Below, piece by piece: positions 32,155-43,465 of a DNA stretch of 64,000 bases. Numbering within the stretch: position 1 is the stretch's first letter; each line of letters begins with the position of its first letter. The notes below the pieces were generated by a model. That model worked only from the letters and a program-made list of their open reading frames with translations. It had not been told where the DNA came from and made no database searches. The position numbers and the translations under genes were made by a program. The stretch comes from Bemisia tabaci (lineage: Eukaryota > Arthropoda > Insecta > Hemiptera > Aleyrodidae). The DNA is taken from positions 8,761,480 to 8,825,479 of the forward strand of contig NC_092802.1 in NCBI RefSeq assembly GCF_918797505.1, in the 5' to 3' direction.

Positions 32155-32750
32155 AAACTCGATATATGTAGTTCTTTGGGCCCGAAGGGCGACAACATGA
32201 AAAATGAAAATCACTAGAAAAGTTTCGCTGCCAACTTATGCATTTGAAAGATTAATCAATAGGGCCGACAGTGCATTGTAAACAAGCGTTTTTAAGGATT
32301 AAGACTTCTTCAATTATTAAGACAATCTTCTCTGAATCTTCTTTGCCTATCGCTTTGTCTATCGCTTTGTCCATCAATTTCAACAATCAGCCCACCAAAT
32401 TGACTCATTGACCACCGTATAAAATCACGAAGTGGGGGCCGGATATACCTTTCTTATCGGTGCAAATTTAGTGATTTCAAAACGCCTTCAAATACTGTGA
32501 TACTTTACCACATCACACGAGAGTTGATATAGTTGTTTCCTCTGCGCCTGCCGCTTCGCGCAGATCGGAACCGGTCACCTCGGATCTTGCGATTGAAAAT
32601 GTTTAACGATGGACGTATGCACAATGTTGACATTCGACATTTTCGAGTTCAGCATATTATTTCTTTGGTGTGGTTTCTGATTGAGTACCTTTATAGGGAC
32701 AGTACAGTTATCCTTTATGTACAGTATGCAGGCCCTCCAGCCCCATACTA
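32155..32750. repeat. Dispersed repeat, inverse of 8625-9190
   Basis: Carries the inverse of the 8.6-9.2-kb segments, including CTGCGCCTGCCGCTTCGCGC and CATATTATTTCTTTGGTGTG. Also includes a fragment of the GGGCTGAT MITE family near 32340-32396. Confidence 0.6.
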
Positions 32751-33970
32751 GTTCCGCCCATATGCGATGTTGTTGAACTTGGTCCATATTAAGTCAGATT
32801 TCCTCGATCGATGTAAGGGTATATTAAATGGTGATCATTCCAAAAATAGCCTCCTCAAAAGTATAATAGGCACTTACTGTGATTTTTAGCCTGAAATTGT
32901 TTTAAAGCACATATTTTTTTTTTTCAGGTATCCAGTTTCCACTTCGTTTTTTGTATTTGCCTCGACAATTTACGAATATAGAAAAAAACGCACTGACGTT
33001 GGATGGACTCTCTCTCACGAGGAGCTTTTTTCTACAACACCTATAAAAGTCTATCAGAACTAGACATTTGCAAAGCTTGATGTCATATGTTGCTGGCATC
33101 AATTTTCAAGACGTTTTCTTGAGGACGTTCCCATGTTTTTGTTCCTTTAATTTTTCGTTTATGGTAGAAATACTCGTTCATTTTGACACCAACTGAGCAG
33201 GAATGGAGACTCTGTGTCTTTAAATCTTCAAAATTTACAAGACAGAATCAGATTTACTTGAATAAATTTTGGGTTTAATTAGAAATGAAAAACAATAAAA
33301 ATATCATGGCTTGATAAAAACTCAGACAGTGGGACTGTTCCCGTACTTGCCGCTGTAATCTTTGGATTTTTCTGATTTGTGTCAGTGTGGAAAAAGAGAC
33401 TCAGATGTCTAAACACCAGAACTGAGATATTTGTACCAGTTCATGGGTGATTATTTTAAACTCTATTTTGGCTCGAAAAACGGTCATAAATTTCAACTCA
33501 ACCAGGAATTAATTTTTCTTCGGGTTCAAATTTGCAGTTCCCAATACTTGTGGTGAAGAGAAAAACCATTTAAAGTTATCTGCTTGTCTTCAAATTAAAA
33601 CATTTCGGATGATAATGCAACTCCACAACGTCTATCAGCATAAAATTTGACTGCAACGCATTGAAGCTTATTTTAGACATTACAGCTGAAATGTTAATTT
33701 TCAACCTATAATCTCGAGAAAATTTTCCCCCCGAAAAATTGCCTCTTTTCACCGAGGCAACTTTTAATAAAGTATATTTTAACATTGTATGGAATAGAAT
33801 CCCTCACACGATTGATGGGTGAGAGTATAAACCGTTAAAATCAAGATTTTTTCAAATCAAGAATTCGTCATAGTTACATGAGTAATCATCTTCATCCCAA
33901 ACCTACTCAGTCCTGTTTTACAGATGATGAAAATACAATTTTTTCACTACATTCACGTGCAATACAACTT

Positions 33971-34014
<44 letters not shown>

Positions 34015-35230
34015 AGCTGCGAAGTTCCACAATTCATTTGTGTCAGGCAACAAGATAACAACTTCCTCAAAACTGTAGGTAGTAGACCATTCAATCTGCT
34101 CGAGCAATGAAGGAAAAATAGTTTAGGGGAAGTCTGATTTTTTCCTTTTTTCCTGATTACAATCAAGCTTACTCTAGTAAAAGTGGGACATTGTAACATC
34201 ATAAAAACATCGTAAAAAATCGTCGTTTAGACGTCATAAAAACATCCAATGTGTGTTTCACAAAGCAGTGTGGCGTCAATGTGATGTCCGCTGAACACTC
34301 TGCCATTCCAAAATGGTCAATTTTTTTTTTTTTTATTATTATTATTGTCAACATGATGTTAGAGTGATATCAGAGTGACAATATAACAATTTTTTCCAAA
34401 GAGCATTGTGATGTTTCAATGGCAAAGTCATTACGTGCCACTTTTACCAGGGAGATGATACATCAAGCAAGTAAATCAAAGTCAAGGCGGAAAGAACCAA
34501 TTCACAAAACACCGTAAAAAAATTAAAAATAATCAAATTAAAATTAGTCATAGGTTTCAATGATTGTACAGTTCCTTTTTCAGAAGATTCTAAAATTCTC
34601 TAAGTAGGAATAACTGACGTTTGTTTTATGTTACGTATTGTTGAGCAATAAAACTTCGAACAATTTGTCCAGGTATTGTCTGCTGTAAGTTGGTTCTTTC
34701 CACCTGAATTCGGTTTTACAGTTCAAGATCTCGACCTTGTCTGAAACTTTAGAGGTTGTCTAATATGAATCGATTGAGAGCAAACTAACGTACCCATAAA
34801 ATTTTTGTGTTAGTAAATTTTTATATGCAATCATAAGCACAGGCTGTGAAACTGCCTGTGACTTAAAAGTTACAAGAATTGCCCTTTCATACTCGTAAAA
34901 ACAAATTGTTAGTTTGGTAAGTTTTCATCAAGGTTTGCAATACTTTAAAAAGGGAAAACTGATTCAGTATAGATGGGATCATGAAATTATGGTAGCACAT
35001 ATTGATTTTATGGCCTCAGGCTCAAACTGCTTTCCCTTGTGCTTTCATTGAGCTAACCAGGGTCTTTATTGTATTTTAATTTCTTAATAAGGATTAGTTG
35101 CAAGTCACTGAATTGTTTCTTTCCCCTACCTGTTGTTCCTTCCTTCCATAACTTTAAAGTGCTTAGGAGTTCGTTTCAGAGAACCATCGTGTTTCTTTCG
35201 AAATTTACATGAAACCGTACTAAGTCCATC
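32751..35230. other. Gene-poor AT-rich DNA
   Basis: No coding exon recognised. Contains a T40 run at 33974-34013 and a short T/TTA repeat near 34321. The last GABA-B-R2 mRNA end could lie anywhere before here; several AATAAA motifs occur (about 33294, 33771, 34648), but none can be assigned. Confidence 0.5.
33974..34013 (+). repeat. Homopolymer T40
   Basis: Forty consecutive T, possibly the tail of a retroposed sequence on the minus strand. No body of such an element is recognised. Confidence 0.95.
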
Positions 35231-35385
35231 GGCGAATCCAGCAAATTGGCAACATTGCCTTTTCTCCATTTAAACCATTGGAAATGTATCGATTCTTGGA
35301 GGGGGCGAGTGCTCCGTCAAGAATCGATTATTTAGCATAGGTTTAAACGGAGCAAATCCGGTGTTGGCAAATTGCTGAATTCGCC
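35231..35385. mobile_element. Palindromic MITE, GGCGAATCCAGCAA family (best copy)
   Basis: GGCGAATCCAGCAAATTGGC at the left and GCAAATTGCTGAATTCGCC at the right, with the centre GAATCGATTATTTAGCAT. Defines the family at 6115 and 21845. Confidence 0.75.
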
Positions 35386-35784
35386 TCTGATTAACTCGCA
35401 AGTTCTTGGCGCATGCAAGCGCTCTATTAGCATGTCATAAGGGCCAGACTCGCATAATGTCTTTTTTTCTGGTTCTAAAAAGTATTAATGGCGCTGGTTT
35501 CCCGACACTTTTAGTGAAGGTATGATGATTCACTAGCACTAAAATGTTAGCCTTTTCTGTTTTTTTTTTTCCTTTTTTTGGGCACATATGAAATCTCCGA
35601 GGAACGAATTTTGGGGGTAAATAGGCATGTCCAATGATTTTATAAATTTAAAATTTTCGATGGTTCAAGAATACTTCGCAACGAAAGTAACGTTCTGTTA
35701 TCTTGAACATGAAAATCTCACGTAGTAAAACTAGCATTGCCATGATAGCTTGAAAATTCATTTGCTGCAATCCATGTATATTTC

Positions 35785-36338
35785 AATGGACTACTAGACA
35801 AGGTACGAATTTTAGCATTCTGATACATGATTCTTGATCAAAATTTCACGTAAAAGACGATGCACTCAACGAAAATTACCGAAATCAACTCCTTACGAAG
35901 ATATTTAATGATTCTTGATGCGTCAATCCAAACTACCCGCTCATGAAAACTCAATGCTCTACGTGATTCACATCGCACGCTAAATGTTATCATGACAGTC
36001 TCTGCGATATAAAAATCTGGCAACCTCAATCTTGACGCTTTGGCTCAGCTATAGCAAATTGCTTATAGTTTGAAAAACACATGGTGGGAAATGAACATTG
36101 CTCAATTAAGAAGCTTGCTGAAACCGTTGTAGTGCGCGATTTGACTCACGTAGAGCTTTGAGTTTCTTGTGAGCGGGCAGTTCAAATTCCTCGTAACCAA
36201 TGTGAAATGAAAAGGTTAATATCTTCGCTAGGAGTTGGTTTCAGTAATTTTCGTTGCGCGAATCGTGTTCTACGTGAAATTTTGGTTAAGAAACATGTAC
36301 CGGAATGCTTAAATTCGTACCTTGTCTAGGGGTCCATT
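35785..36338. mobile_element. Foldback MITE, GGAC(T/C)ACTAGACAAGG ends (copy 2)
   Basis: AATGGACTACTAGACAAGGT and ...TACCTTGTCTAGGGGTCCATT. Arms and length match 30171-30723. Confidence 0.8.
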
Positions 36339-36945
36339 AAAAGTACCATCATGGTCATGGTGCCTAATTTTGTAAATTAAATTAATGGTTGAAATAAAAA
36401 TACAGGCGTTAACGATGTGGCACCTTACAATCACTGCGGATTCTGAGGCTACTTTTTGTCATTCGCATCCGACTATAACGAATTATTTTTTTCTCAATAA
36501 CTTCGGGGATTTGTAGCCTCCATCTGCACCAGAAGATTATAAAAGTTACCAATCCCTCGGACCTCCCAATACTGATGTTGCAATCCATTGATACTCAAAA
36601 CCTTCTCGATATAATATTTTGATGTCATGTGTATAAATGAAAGTAGAGATTTTTTTATCGATGTAATTTTAAGTACTCAACCGCATTTTTCATTCGTAAC
36701 GAATTTGTAGCCTGGACTCCTCTTGCGTCTCCTTTTCTGTGTTTTGATAACTCACTTTACATTGTTTTTAACTTGGTCCCCACTCCCTTCCTGTCCCAAA
36801 TCTGTACGCGTACAATAATACGGTTGTAAAAATTGAGTAGGAGATAGTGTAGAACGTGCATTGTAAGAGACAAGCTGAGATTTGTACTCGAGGCTGGAAG
36901 AGGGTTGCCGAGACTAGCTTAAAATAATTTAACTTACTCCAAAAA

Positions 36946-37243
36946 CATAGAGAAAAAAAGGAGGTAATTTGCATCTTGAGGTTTGTTTACCCTATGGCGT
37001 AGGTCCGTACAACCTGGCCAGCGAGATCCGGAATTCGAAGTATGAAAAACGGACCATAATGTCCCATTTTTTTGCTTAAATTAACTCATGATATAATTTC
37101 AAGCACTTTTTATAGAATGACTTTTTTCCATAAATTACACCATCTCCAAGAAAATCGATGATAAACGTCGCTGTACCGACCTACGTCATCAAAATAATTC
37201 CAAGATGTCCAAAATGCAAACACCTCCTTTTTTTTCTCTATGC
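36946..37243. mobile_element. Palindromic MITE, CATAGAGAAAAAAAGGAGGT ends
   Basis: CATAGAGAAAAAAAGGAGGT at the left pairs with ACCTCCTTTTTTTTCTCTATG at the right, apart from one base. ATTTGCATCTTG, TTACCCTATGGCGTAGGTCC and their imperfect inverses follow inward. Confidence 0.7.
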
Positions 37244-39634
37244 TCCAAAAAGGTAATTAGTGCCAAAAGTCAATTGTGGGCATCGAATTTCTGGTGATCC
37301 CCTTTCGGGTGGAAGATATTTTTCATCGGAAAAAAAAAAAAATCATAGACGGTCACTTTCTAACTTTGAAAAGCGTTTTTGAAATTTGATCAGTATTTAA
37401 ATGGAAATTCTAAAAAAAAAAATAATTAAAAATGTGATTTGTAAAGTACGGTAAAATAATTTCATGGGAGTATGGAAAAATAATACAAAGATGCACTCCG
37501 TGCATTGAAAAAAATATGATCACGAAAGAAAGAAAACAGAAATTTTGAGTTAGCGAGGCTAAAAATTCAAGGACATTATAATGGCAGGACGTTTCAAGCT
37601 GCCACAAGCTCCAACTACATCTTGCCTCCAGGATATTTTCCATATTTTCGTCTCAATAATACACCATTTGACTTCTGACTCTAATCATCGCAGTAATGCC
37701 ATTAAAACCATTAGACTCTCAAACCGTAATTAAACATAATTTTCACAACTCTTTAACATCGTTTGTAGGTATGAAATTTTGAATAATTTCTAAATCAAGT
37801 TGCAGATTTTATCCTATTCAATTTCGCAGATTTCTAACGATGATAAGGATTTGTTATAAATTTTGTTCAGTTCTATTGATTTGTAACCATCGACTAGTAA
37901 AGGGTCCTTCGTCTACTAAGGCAGAATTTTCAGCAAGGCGATTCTTGTAGAGGCGAGTAAAAAGCGAATATTTACGAATGGTAATTAATTCAATGATCCA
38001 GCAATCCCGTACCTCGAACATGATTTTTAAAAATTAAATAGTTTTTTTTTCTTTTTCTTTTTCTTGCAGAACTGCCCTTCTTGCAATTCAAATTTTAAAT
38101 CACCATAACTCTGGTTGGATTTTACGGTTTTGAGTGTTTTTTGTCTAAAAATATTCGCGAACTAATCCCTCACACTCTTATGTCAATAACCCTACGTTGC
38201 GTTTTTGCGGACTGAGGTCCCTCCTATCTTCGACGGTCACATTTCATGGAAACTTTTTATTTTTGTTAATGATTCATAACAGTAAAAGTAATTTTAAAGT
38301 TTAAAAACTTTTGACTGTGGTCGCAGGTAAATAAAAAAAATTGACCATATTACATCTGTGCGACTTTGTCAAGGATGATATGATTCAATTAAGGCTATAT
38401 TCATCTGTAATGTTTTTAAATGTTATTATGTGTCCCTCAAATTCTAAAATTATTGCATCTGCGTATGAAACAAATCACATAATTTTCCATGATCTCGGCA
38501 ACCCTGCTCACCCATTGAGGCTGGTACTCTTAGAGAATTGTTTTCCTTTTTTAGTTTTTTTCTAACAAATTATTGTAAATATACTTCGAAGGACTTCACC
38601 CACCTTTTTTCGTTAATGTGTATATCACAGATTGATTATTTAAATTTTATTATTTGTTGAAGTTTACGCATTTGGAAAATGTGCCAAATTTTTTCTGTTA
38701 TAAAATTGTTTCTTTTTCTTCTCAAGAGAGTTTTCTTTTTATCCTGCGTCAATGATAGCTATAATCCTCTCGGAAGACTAAAAAATAAACCGGGAAACCT
38801 TGGAAAATTCTCAGAGTGCCCTTAAAGATTGACACATTTTTCGGTAAAAGGGCGTACCTATGAGATCTCCAATGCTGCTAATATTGTGTATCGCAGTTTT
38901 GTAGTTATAAGTAACTTATCCGACAGTTCTGCTATGAATTTTTTCTTGAATCAGCTCCAAGTTTTCTCCTCACCACTGTAAGGAAGTAAGTCGGCTGTGA
39001 ATGAATTTCAGTTGCGCCGAACGCTTTAAAAAATTGCACAATCTTAGCAGCATTGCAAGCATCATACGCCCTTTTACCGAAGAGGTCCTCAATTGGGCAA
39101 AAACGACTAAATCTGAAGAGCAAGTGTTTTTTTATTGTTCGTGGAAGTCAAATTTTAACTCAGTGATGAAAAAATTACTGAAACCTCACAAACATATCGC
39201 AAAAGATAGCACTGAACATGGTTAAACGAATTTTACCTCAAAACAAAAACAACGCCACTATCAACATGAGACTTCTGGGCGAAAAATCTGCGGGCGAAAA
39301 GTTCCTTCATTTCGTGGGGTATGCAATTTGATCTCTACGAAGTTAAAATAGGTGCCTCTCGTAAGATAAAACGGCGCGCATCTCATTGGCGCACGCCACT
39401 TTTGAAAAATAACCAGAAGGAGAGTCACGGGAGACAAGGATTAATCTAGAGACGTCCCTGACACTTTCATAGAGAAAAGTCGCGGATGATCGCCAGAAAA
39501 ATTAAAACTTTTCAAAACGGACCGCGGTGGTGCTTCAAGGACTACGTGAGCAACACAGCCGAAGATAAGAGAGACGTATTCGAGCATAGTTTTATTAACT
39601 TTTCTCTCGAATCTGAGCAGCACCTCACTGGCAG
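37244..39634. other. Intergenic DNA without recognised genes
   Basis: AT-rich with short A/T runs. A fragment related to the GCATTGCAA palindrome family (TTGCACAATCTTAGCAGCAT) lies near 39035. No gene found. Confidence 0.5.
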
Positions 39635-39963
39635 TAGGGATGGCGATTTTTTCGAATGAATCGATTTGATTTTAAAATCAGACGGAAAAAAATAGATTTT
39701 TTGGAAGTCGATTTTAAAACACTTGAAATTCCAAGTTCGGCGCCAAAGACATGACTACATACCATTAAAACTGAACTCGAAATGGAACTCAGGTTTCACA
39801 GAACCTAGGCCTTATGTGACGCATTAACGTAAAAAATTTCGATTTTTTTCAATAATTCGATTTCGGCTTGAAAAATTGATTCCGTTATTCAATTGACCTC
39901 GAAAAATCGATCCGATTTAATTGTTTTTCGGCTCAAAAAGTCGATTAAAAATCGCCATCCCTA
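39635..39963. mobile_element. hAT-type MITE, TAGGGATGG ends, perfect 8-bp duplication
   Basis: Starts TAGGGATGGCGATTTTTTCG and ends ...AAAATCGCCATCCCTA. ACTGGCAG flanks both sides (39627-39634, 39964-39971). The interior is rich in AATCGATTT. It lies about 100 bp left of the LTR element. Confidence 0.9.
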
Positions 39964-40073
39964 ACTGGCAGCTCAAAGCGGAGCATTGCGAGGTCGAGTT
40001 CACGCCTTGCGCCATACTGCCCTCAAAAAAATTTAAAAAAAATTAGAGGTCTCTGTAGCGCCCTAAAGAGTGC

Positions 40074-40506
40074 TGTCATGGCCTTGAACAAAGCACTGTC
40101 GAAATCCGGTTGACGGCGATGACGTCAACGAGTGTTTACTCGTTGGCACATCGCATCTCGGCCGCGTTTCGGCAGCGCATATATAAGGCCAGGGCATCCT
40201 CACGGAGACAGGATTCTGGCGCTGATAGCTGACGCTCCGTTATCAGCCTAGAACATTGGTTTGGCGAGTTTCGCTAAAACCTCCCCACGTGACTTGGCGA
40301 ATATTCGCTTTAGTCCTTGGCTTGGCGACATCGGCGCTGGAGCCCCCCCCCCCCCCCCCCCCCCTCTGCGTCGGAGCCTTGGGCCGCTGCTCATCCTGTA
40401 GATTTTGTTGTAGGTATGCTTGCTTCAATATCAATATGAGTGTTTCATAGTCAATCGTGTTGTCTGTCCCACACATCCCACGCATCCCCTAGGGGGGATC
40501 ACAACA
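40074..40506 (+). repeat. 5' LTR of the Gypsy-type element
   Basis: 433 bp, TGTCATGGCC...ATCACAACA. Contains TATATAA at 40180-40186, a C22 tract near 40343, and no clear AATAAA. Directly after it, TGGTGGAGGCTTGAGG (40507-40522) is in the position of a primer-binding site and begins with the TGG complementary to a tRNA CCA end. The tRNA is not identified. Confidence 0.95.
40180..40186 (+). promoter_or_regulatory. TATA box of the 5' LTR
   Basis: TATATAA 106 bp into the LTR. The identical motif is at the same offset in the 3' LTR (50682-50688). It is the likely core promoter for the genomic transcript. Confidence 0.6.
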
Positions 40507-40615
40507 TGGTGGAGGCTTGAGGTTCTTTCCCAGTACCCCCCCCCCCCTTCCATTCTTTTTTTTCTCTCTTCCTCTCCTTCATTCTTTACGTATTATTACC
40601 GAATGTTTTACCGCT

Positions 40616-40921
40616 ATGGGATTAATTATTAGAACGGATTTTTCAAACACAGAAATTTTTGCTTTTCTCATAGATAATGACGTTATTATAGCAACCGCAA
40701 ATAGGAATTTCACCCTGAATGAACAAAATTTAAGCATATACGAAAAAGAAATTGTATCAATTTATTGGGCGGTAAAATTGTGGGAAAATTGTCTTGAATA
40801 TCGTACTACGATAGTAACGACAAATTTGCAAATCTACGGCGAAATGACAGTTCTAAATTCACCCAATAATTCACTTCTAAAAGAATTAGAAGGGTACAAT
40901 TGCATATGGGAATTGGACTAA
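40616..40921 (+). CDS. ORF0: RNase H-like domain upstream of gag
   Basis: A 101-residue open frame between the 5' LTR and gag. Residues 30-70 resemble the RNase H domain of this element's own pol: RNFTLNEQNLSIYEKEIVSI against RTLTKTEQNYGISERELLAV, then TIVTTN against TVVTDH. EQN and the glutamate position are kept (EQN 36-38, EKE 43-45), while the last catalytic Asp position is Thr/Asn (67-70). An Asp at 8 (DFS) could be the first acidic position. The frame ends in TAA (40919-40921), 12 nt before the gag ATG and in the same frame. It looks like a captured or duplicated, probably catalytically dead, RNase H segment. It could instead be an N-terminal part of gag expressed by readthrough. Confidence 0.6.
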   Translation: MGLIIRTDFSNTEIFAFLIDNDVIIATANRNFTLNEQNLSIYEKEIVSIYWAVKLWENCLEYRTTIVTTNLQIYGEMTVLNSPNNSLLKELEGYNCIWELD

Positions 40922-40933
40922 TTAGTTTATCAA

Positions 40934-42418
40934 ATGGCAAGCATATTTATCATAATTAACGGAAAAAAGTGGAAAGTAGTATGTGCTGATTTAATCCCCC
41001 TTGTCAAGGCAAATTATCCTACAGAAAATAGAAAGTCTCAATGGTCATATTCCGAGTTTAGTAATCTGGTAAAACACATCCCACGCAATGTTCTGATAGA
41101 CTTCATTAATGTAAACACTAACTCTGAAATTTCAGTAGAAGATTCAACAGTAGATGTTACATTAGATAATTCAGATGCAGAGGCAGTGGTAGAAAAAACC
41201 CAGCGTCAAGATTCTCCGCAAGTGCAAAACCAAGAAACTGCACCAACTCCATTTGTGTATAATGATGATGGAACTTTGAAAAATGTCCATGTTTTAAACA
41301 TTCCTGCTTTGACTGAGGCCTTCAAAAGTCTATATCAATTACCGTACAATTTTGCTACTATAGAACACGCTAGGAAACAATTAAGTAAACTCGAGAAAGA
41401 TAGGAGTGAGAAACTCAAGGAATCAACTAGATTAAGACCTCAAAATTCGAGTAAAATGGCCACCGTTAGTATGCAACCCATCAATTGGGAACTACCAAAA
41501 TACAACGGGTCCTCGGAACCCGAGGATTACATACAAAAAGTTGAAAACATGGCCAAAGTTGGAAAATGGGATGACGGTTACACTGTAGGAATTGCAGTTA
41601 TGGGATTAACAGGTAACGCAGATCTGTGGTATAAAACCACTGGTAAGAAATTGAACAGTATGACATGGGTAGAGTGGAAAAAGGAATTTTTAGCAGAATT
41701 TAAAAACATCAGTGGAGGAGTAGGTATGGATTGGCACATTTTTCTGAATAGGAAGCAGAAGCAAAACGAAACCCCTCAGGCATATATTTATAATAAAATT
41801 TATCTTTCTGAGAAACTGAAACCGAAACCATCAGAACAGCAATTAGTGGATTTTGTAACCGAAGGTCTATTTTCACATATCTCAAAACCTCTTTTCACTC
41901 TCAAGAGCAAAACTATAGACGAATTAAAAGATAATCTAGTAATAATCACGAAAAGTATCACTCTCTCCGGAAATTCTAGTGAACAACCGGAGAATAGTGT
42001 GAACAGCATCTCCTCTGATTTGAGAATTGAGAAGTTAGAAGAGATGATGTCACAACTTTTGACCGTAACCAAGGATTTGCAAAACAACAAAAGCAAAGTC
42101 AATAATTACAGGAATAGAGGCGGAAACTCAAATAGAGGCAGAGGAAATTTCAGAGGAAATTTCAGAGGTAACTTTAGAGGAAATTATATTAACGCCAATG
42201 GTAGAAGCTATAGTAGAGGCAGAGGGCGACATAGTTTTTACAATGACAGAAACAGATCGCAATCGCAAAGGAACGATAATTTTAGAGATAGATCCAGAAG
42301 TAATTCTCCTAACAGATCATATCGATGTAAATTTTGTTCCGGAACTAACCATAGAGAAAGCAAATGCTTCAAGAAGAAGGAATTTCTAAAAGCAGAGCTC
42401 AATAAAATGGAAAACTAA
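40934..42418 (+). CDS. gag: gag polyprotein
   Basis: 494 residues. An N-terminal region of about 170 residues has acidic and Pro-rich linkers. The capsid-like core runs from about 180 to 330 (INWELPKYNGSSEPEDYIQ at its start, the WVEWKKEFLAEF block characteristic of retrotransposon gag). A basic RG-rich segment (RGNFRGNFRGNFRGNY) and an RS-rich segment follow, then a single zinc knuckle CKFCSGTNHRESKC at 465-478 of the form CX2CX4HX4C. The protein should form virus-like particles and bind the element RNA. The frame is uninterrupted. The pol frame opens 13 nt before the gag stop in the -1 register, the arrangement expected for -1 frameshifting. Confidence 0.9.
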   Translation: MASIFIIINGKKWKVVCADLIPLVKANYPTENRKSQWSYSEFSNLVKHIPRNVLIDFINVNTNSEISVEDSTVDVTLDNSDAEAVVEKTQRQDSPQVQNQETAPTPFVYNDDGTLKNVHVLNIPALTEAFKSLYQLPYNFATIEHARKQLSKLEKDRSEKLKESTRLRPQNSSKMATVSMQPINWELPKYNGSSEPEDYIQKVENMAKVGKWDDGYTVGIAVMGLTGNADLWYKTTGKKLNSMTWVEWKKEFLAEFKNISGGVGMDWHIFLNRKQKQNETPQAYIYNKIYLSEKLKPKPSEQQLVDFVTEGLFSHISKPLFTLKSKTIDELKDNLVIITKSITLSGNSSEQPENSVNSISSDLRIEKLEEMMSQLLTVTKDLQNNKSKVNNYRNRGGNSNRGRGNFRGNFRGNFRGNYINANGRSYSRGRGRHSFYNDRNRSQSQRNDNFRDRSRSNSPNRSYRCKFCSGTNHRESKCFKKKEFLKAELNKMEN

Positions 42419-43179
42419 AAAGCCCATACAGAGAAGGCCCGCCTGGAAGGGCTACAAAGCGAGAAGGGCCAATACAAAAAGTAACCTTTAACGAATCCCC
42501 ACTCAAAATCGTGAGAAATAAAGAAACAAGTTATTCAAAAAACACAGTAAAATTATTTGATTCTCTTTTGCTTTTGCAATCTATTTCTGTCAATATTAGA
42601 TCTAGTGTAAGTGTAATAGGGCAAGTTCAATCAAAAAAAATCCAAATAATCTTTGACACAGGCTCGACTATTAGTGCTATCTCGAAAGATTTAGTCTCTA
42701 ACTTAACTGTTTTCAAAACACATGAGAAAATCTTCTCAGCAAAAAATGAAGCAATCAGCATTTTAGGCGCAACCAACACGACCGTGAAATTCGCAGGTGT
42801 CGAATTTCCAGTGGAGGTGAAAGTACTCAAAAATCTTTCAGCAAAGATGGTTTTGGGCTCAGATTTCGCGGAACGCTACAAAGCGCAATTAAACTTCCAA
42901 ACGGGAGTATTGACTCTTGAAATATCAACAAACAAGATTAGTCTGCCTATGAAATGGAAAACAGAGGAGAAAAACACGTCAATTTTTGCAGCCGCGGAGT
43001 TGCATAATGGAACGAAAATAAAGTCTTGCGCAGCTCTTCATATTAAAGGACAGATAAATAATGCAAAGTTACCAATCCTTATTGACACGGGTTCATGCGC
43101 AAACATTCTGGATAGCAAGTACGTAAAGAGGCAACAAATAAGTAAAACCAAATTTACAGGGAATTTAAAAAACAGCTGA
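42406..43179 (+). CDS. pol: pol part 1: retropepsin and start of a second retropepsin
   Basis: Opens 13 nt inside gag in the -1 frame. It contains a complete retropepsin-like domain with FDTGSTISAIS (DTG at 42655) and the closing strand MVLGSDFAERYKAQLNF near 42850. A second domain begins with LIDTGSCANILD (DTG at 43084), 429 nt further on. The frame then stops at 43177-43179, just after an A6 run; the continuation lies one frame over. Retropepsins normally act as dimers of a one-DTG chain, so two in tandem could form a single-chain enzyme. That is inference. Confidence 0.8.
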   Translation, partial: NGKLKSPYREGPPGRATKREGPIQKVTFNESPLKIVRNKETSYSKNTVKLFDSLLLLQSISVNIRSSVSVIGQVQSKKIQIIFDTGSTISAISKDLVSNLTVFKTHEKIFSAKNEAISILGATNTTVKFAGVEFPVEVKVLKNLSAKMVLGSDFAERYKAQLNFQTGVLTLEISTNKISLPMKWKTEEKNTSIFAAAELHNGTKIKSCAALHIKGQINNAKLPILIDTGSCANILDSKYVKRQQISKTKFTGNLKNS

Positions 43180-43465
43180 TGGTGAAATTTTAGAAATAAT
43201 GGGAGCAACGGAGATCGAAATTCAGGTTGAGGGCTTTAAATTTAAAGAAACAGCTTTCGTAGCAAAATCTCTCTCAGTGCCTGTAATTTTGGGAACCTTT
43301 TTCTTAGAAAAATTTAATGCAAACATTGACTTTTCAAGAAGTCTTATCTCACTTCAGCATCCAAATATTGAAAGTCCAGTCGTCACGAGTATTTTTTGGA
43401 AAGGTCAATATAAGAACATAATTAAAGATGAAAATGAAAAAAAACACCTTTCAGACCCTCTGTAG
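43173..43465 (+). CDS. pol: pol part 2: C-terminal half of second retropepsin
   Basis: In the +1 frame relative to part 1. It carries the flap-following segment (ADGEILEIMGA) and the closing strand VILGTFFLEKFNANIDF, matching the closing strand of the first protease domain in layout. Then comes a linker rich in Ile and Lys, and the frame ends at 43465. The next open frame overlaps it across an A8 run (43437-43444). This is a fragment of the same coding unit and not an independent gene. Confidence 0.75.

Noticed and set aside
33907..34202. ORFs with poly-Lys
   Set aside because: They are read through the T40 homopolymer.
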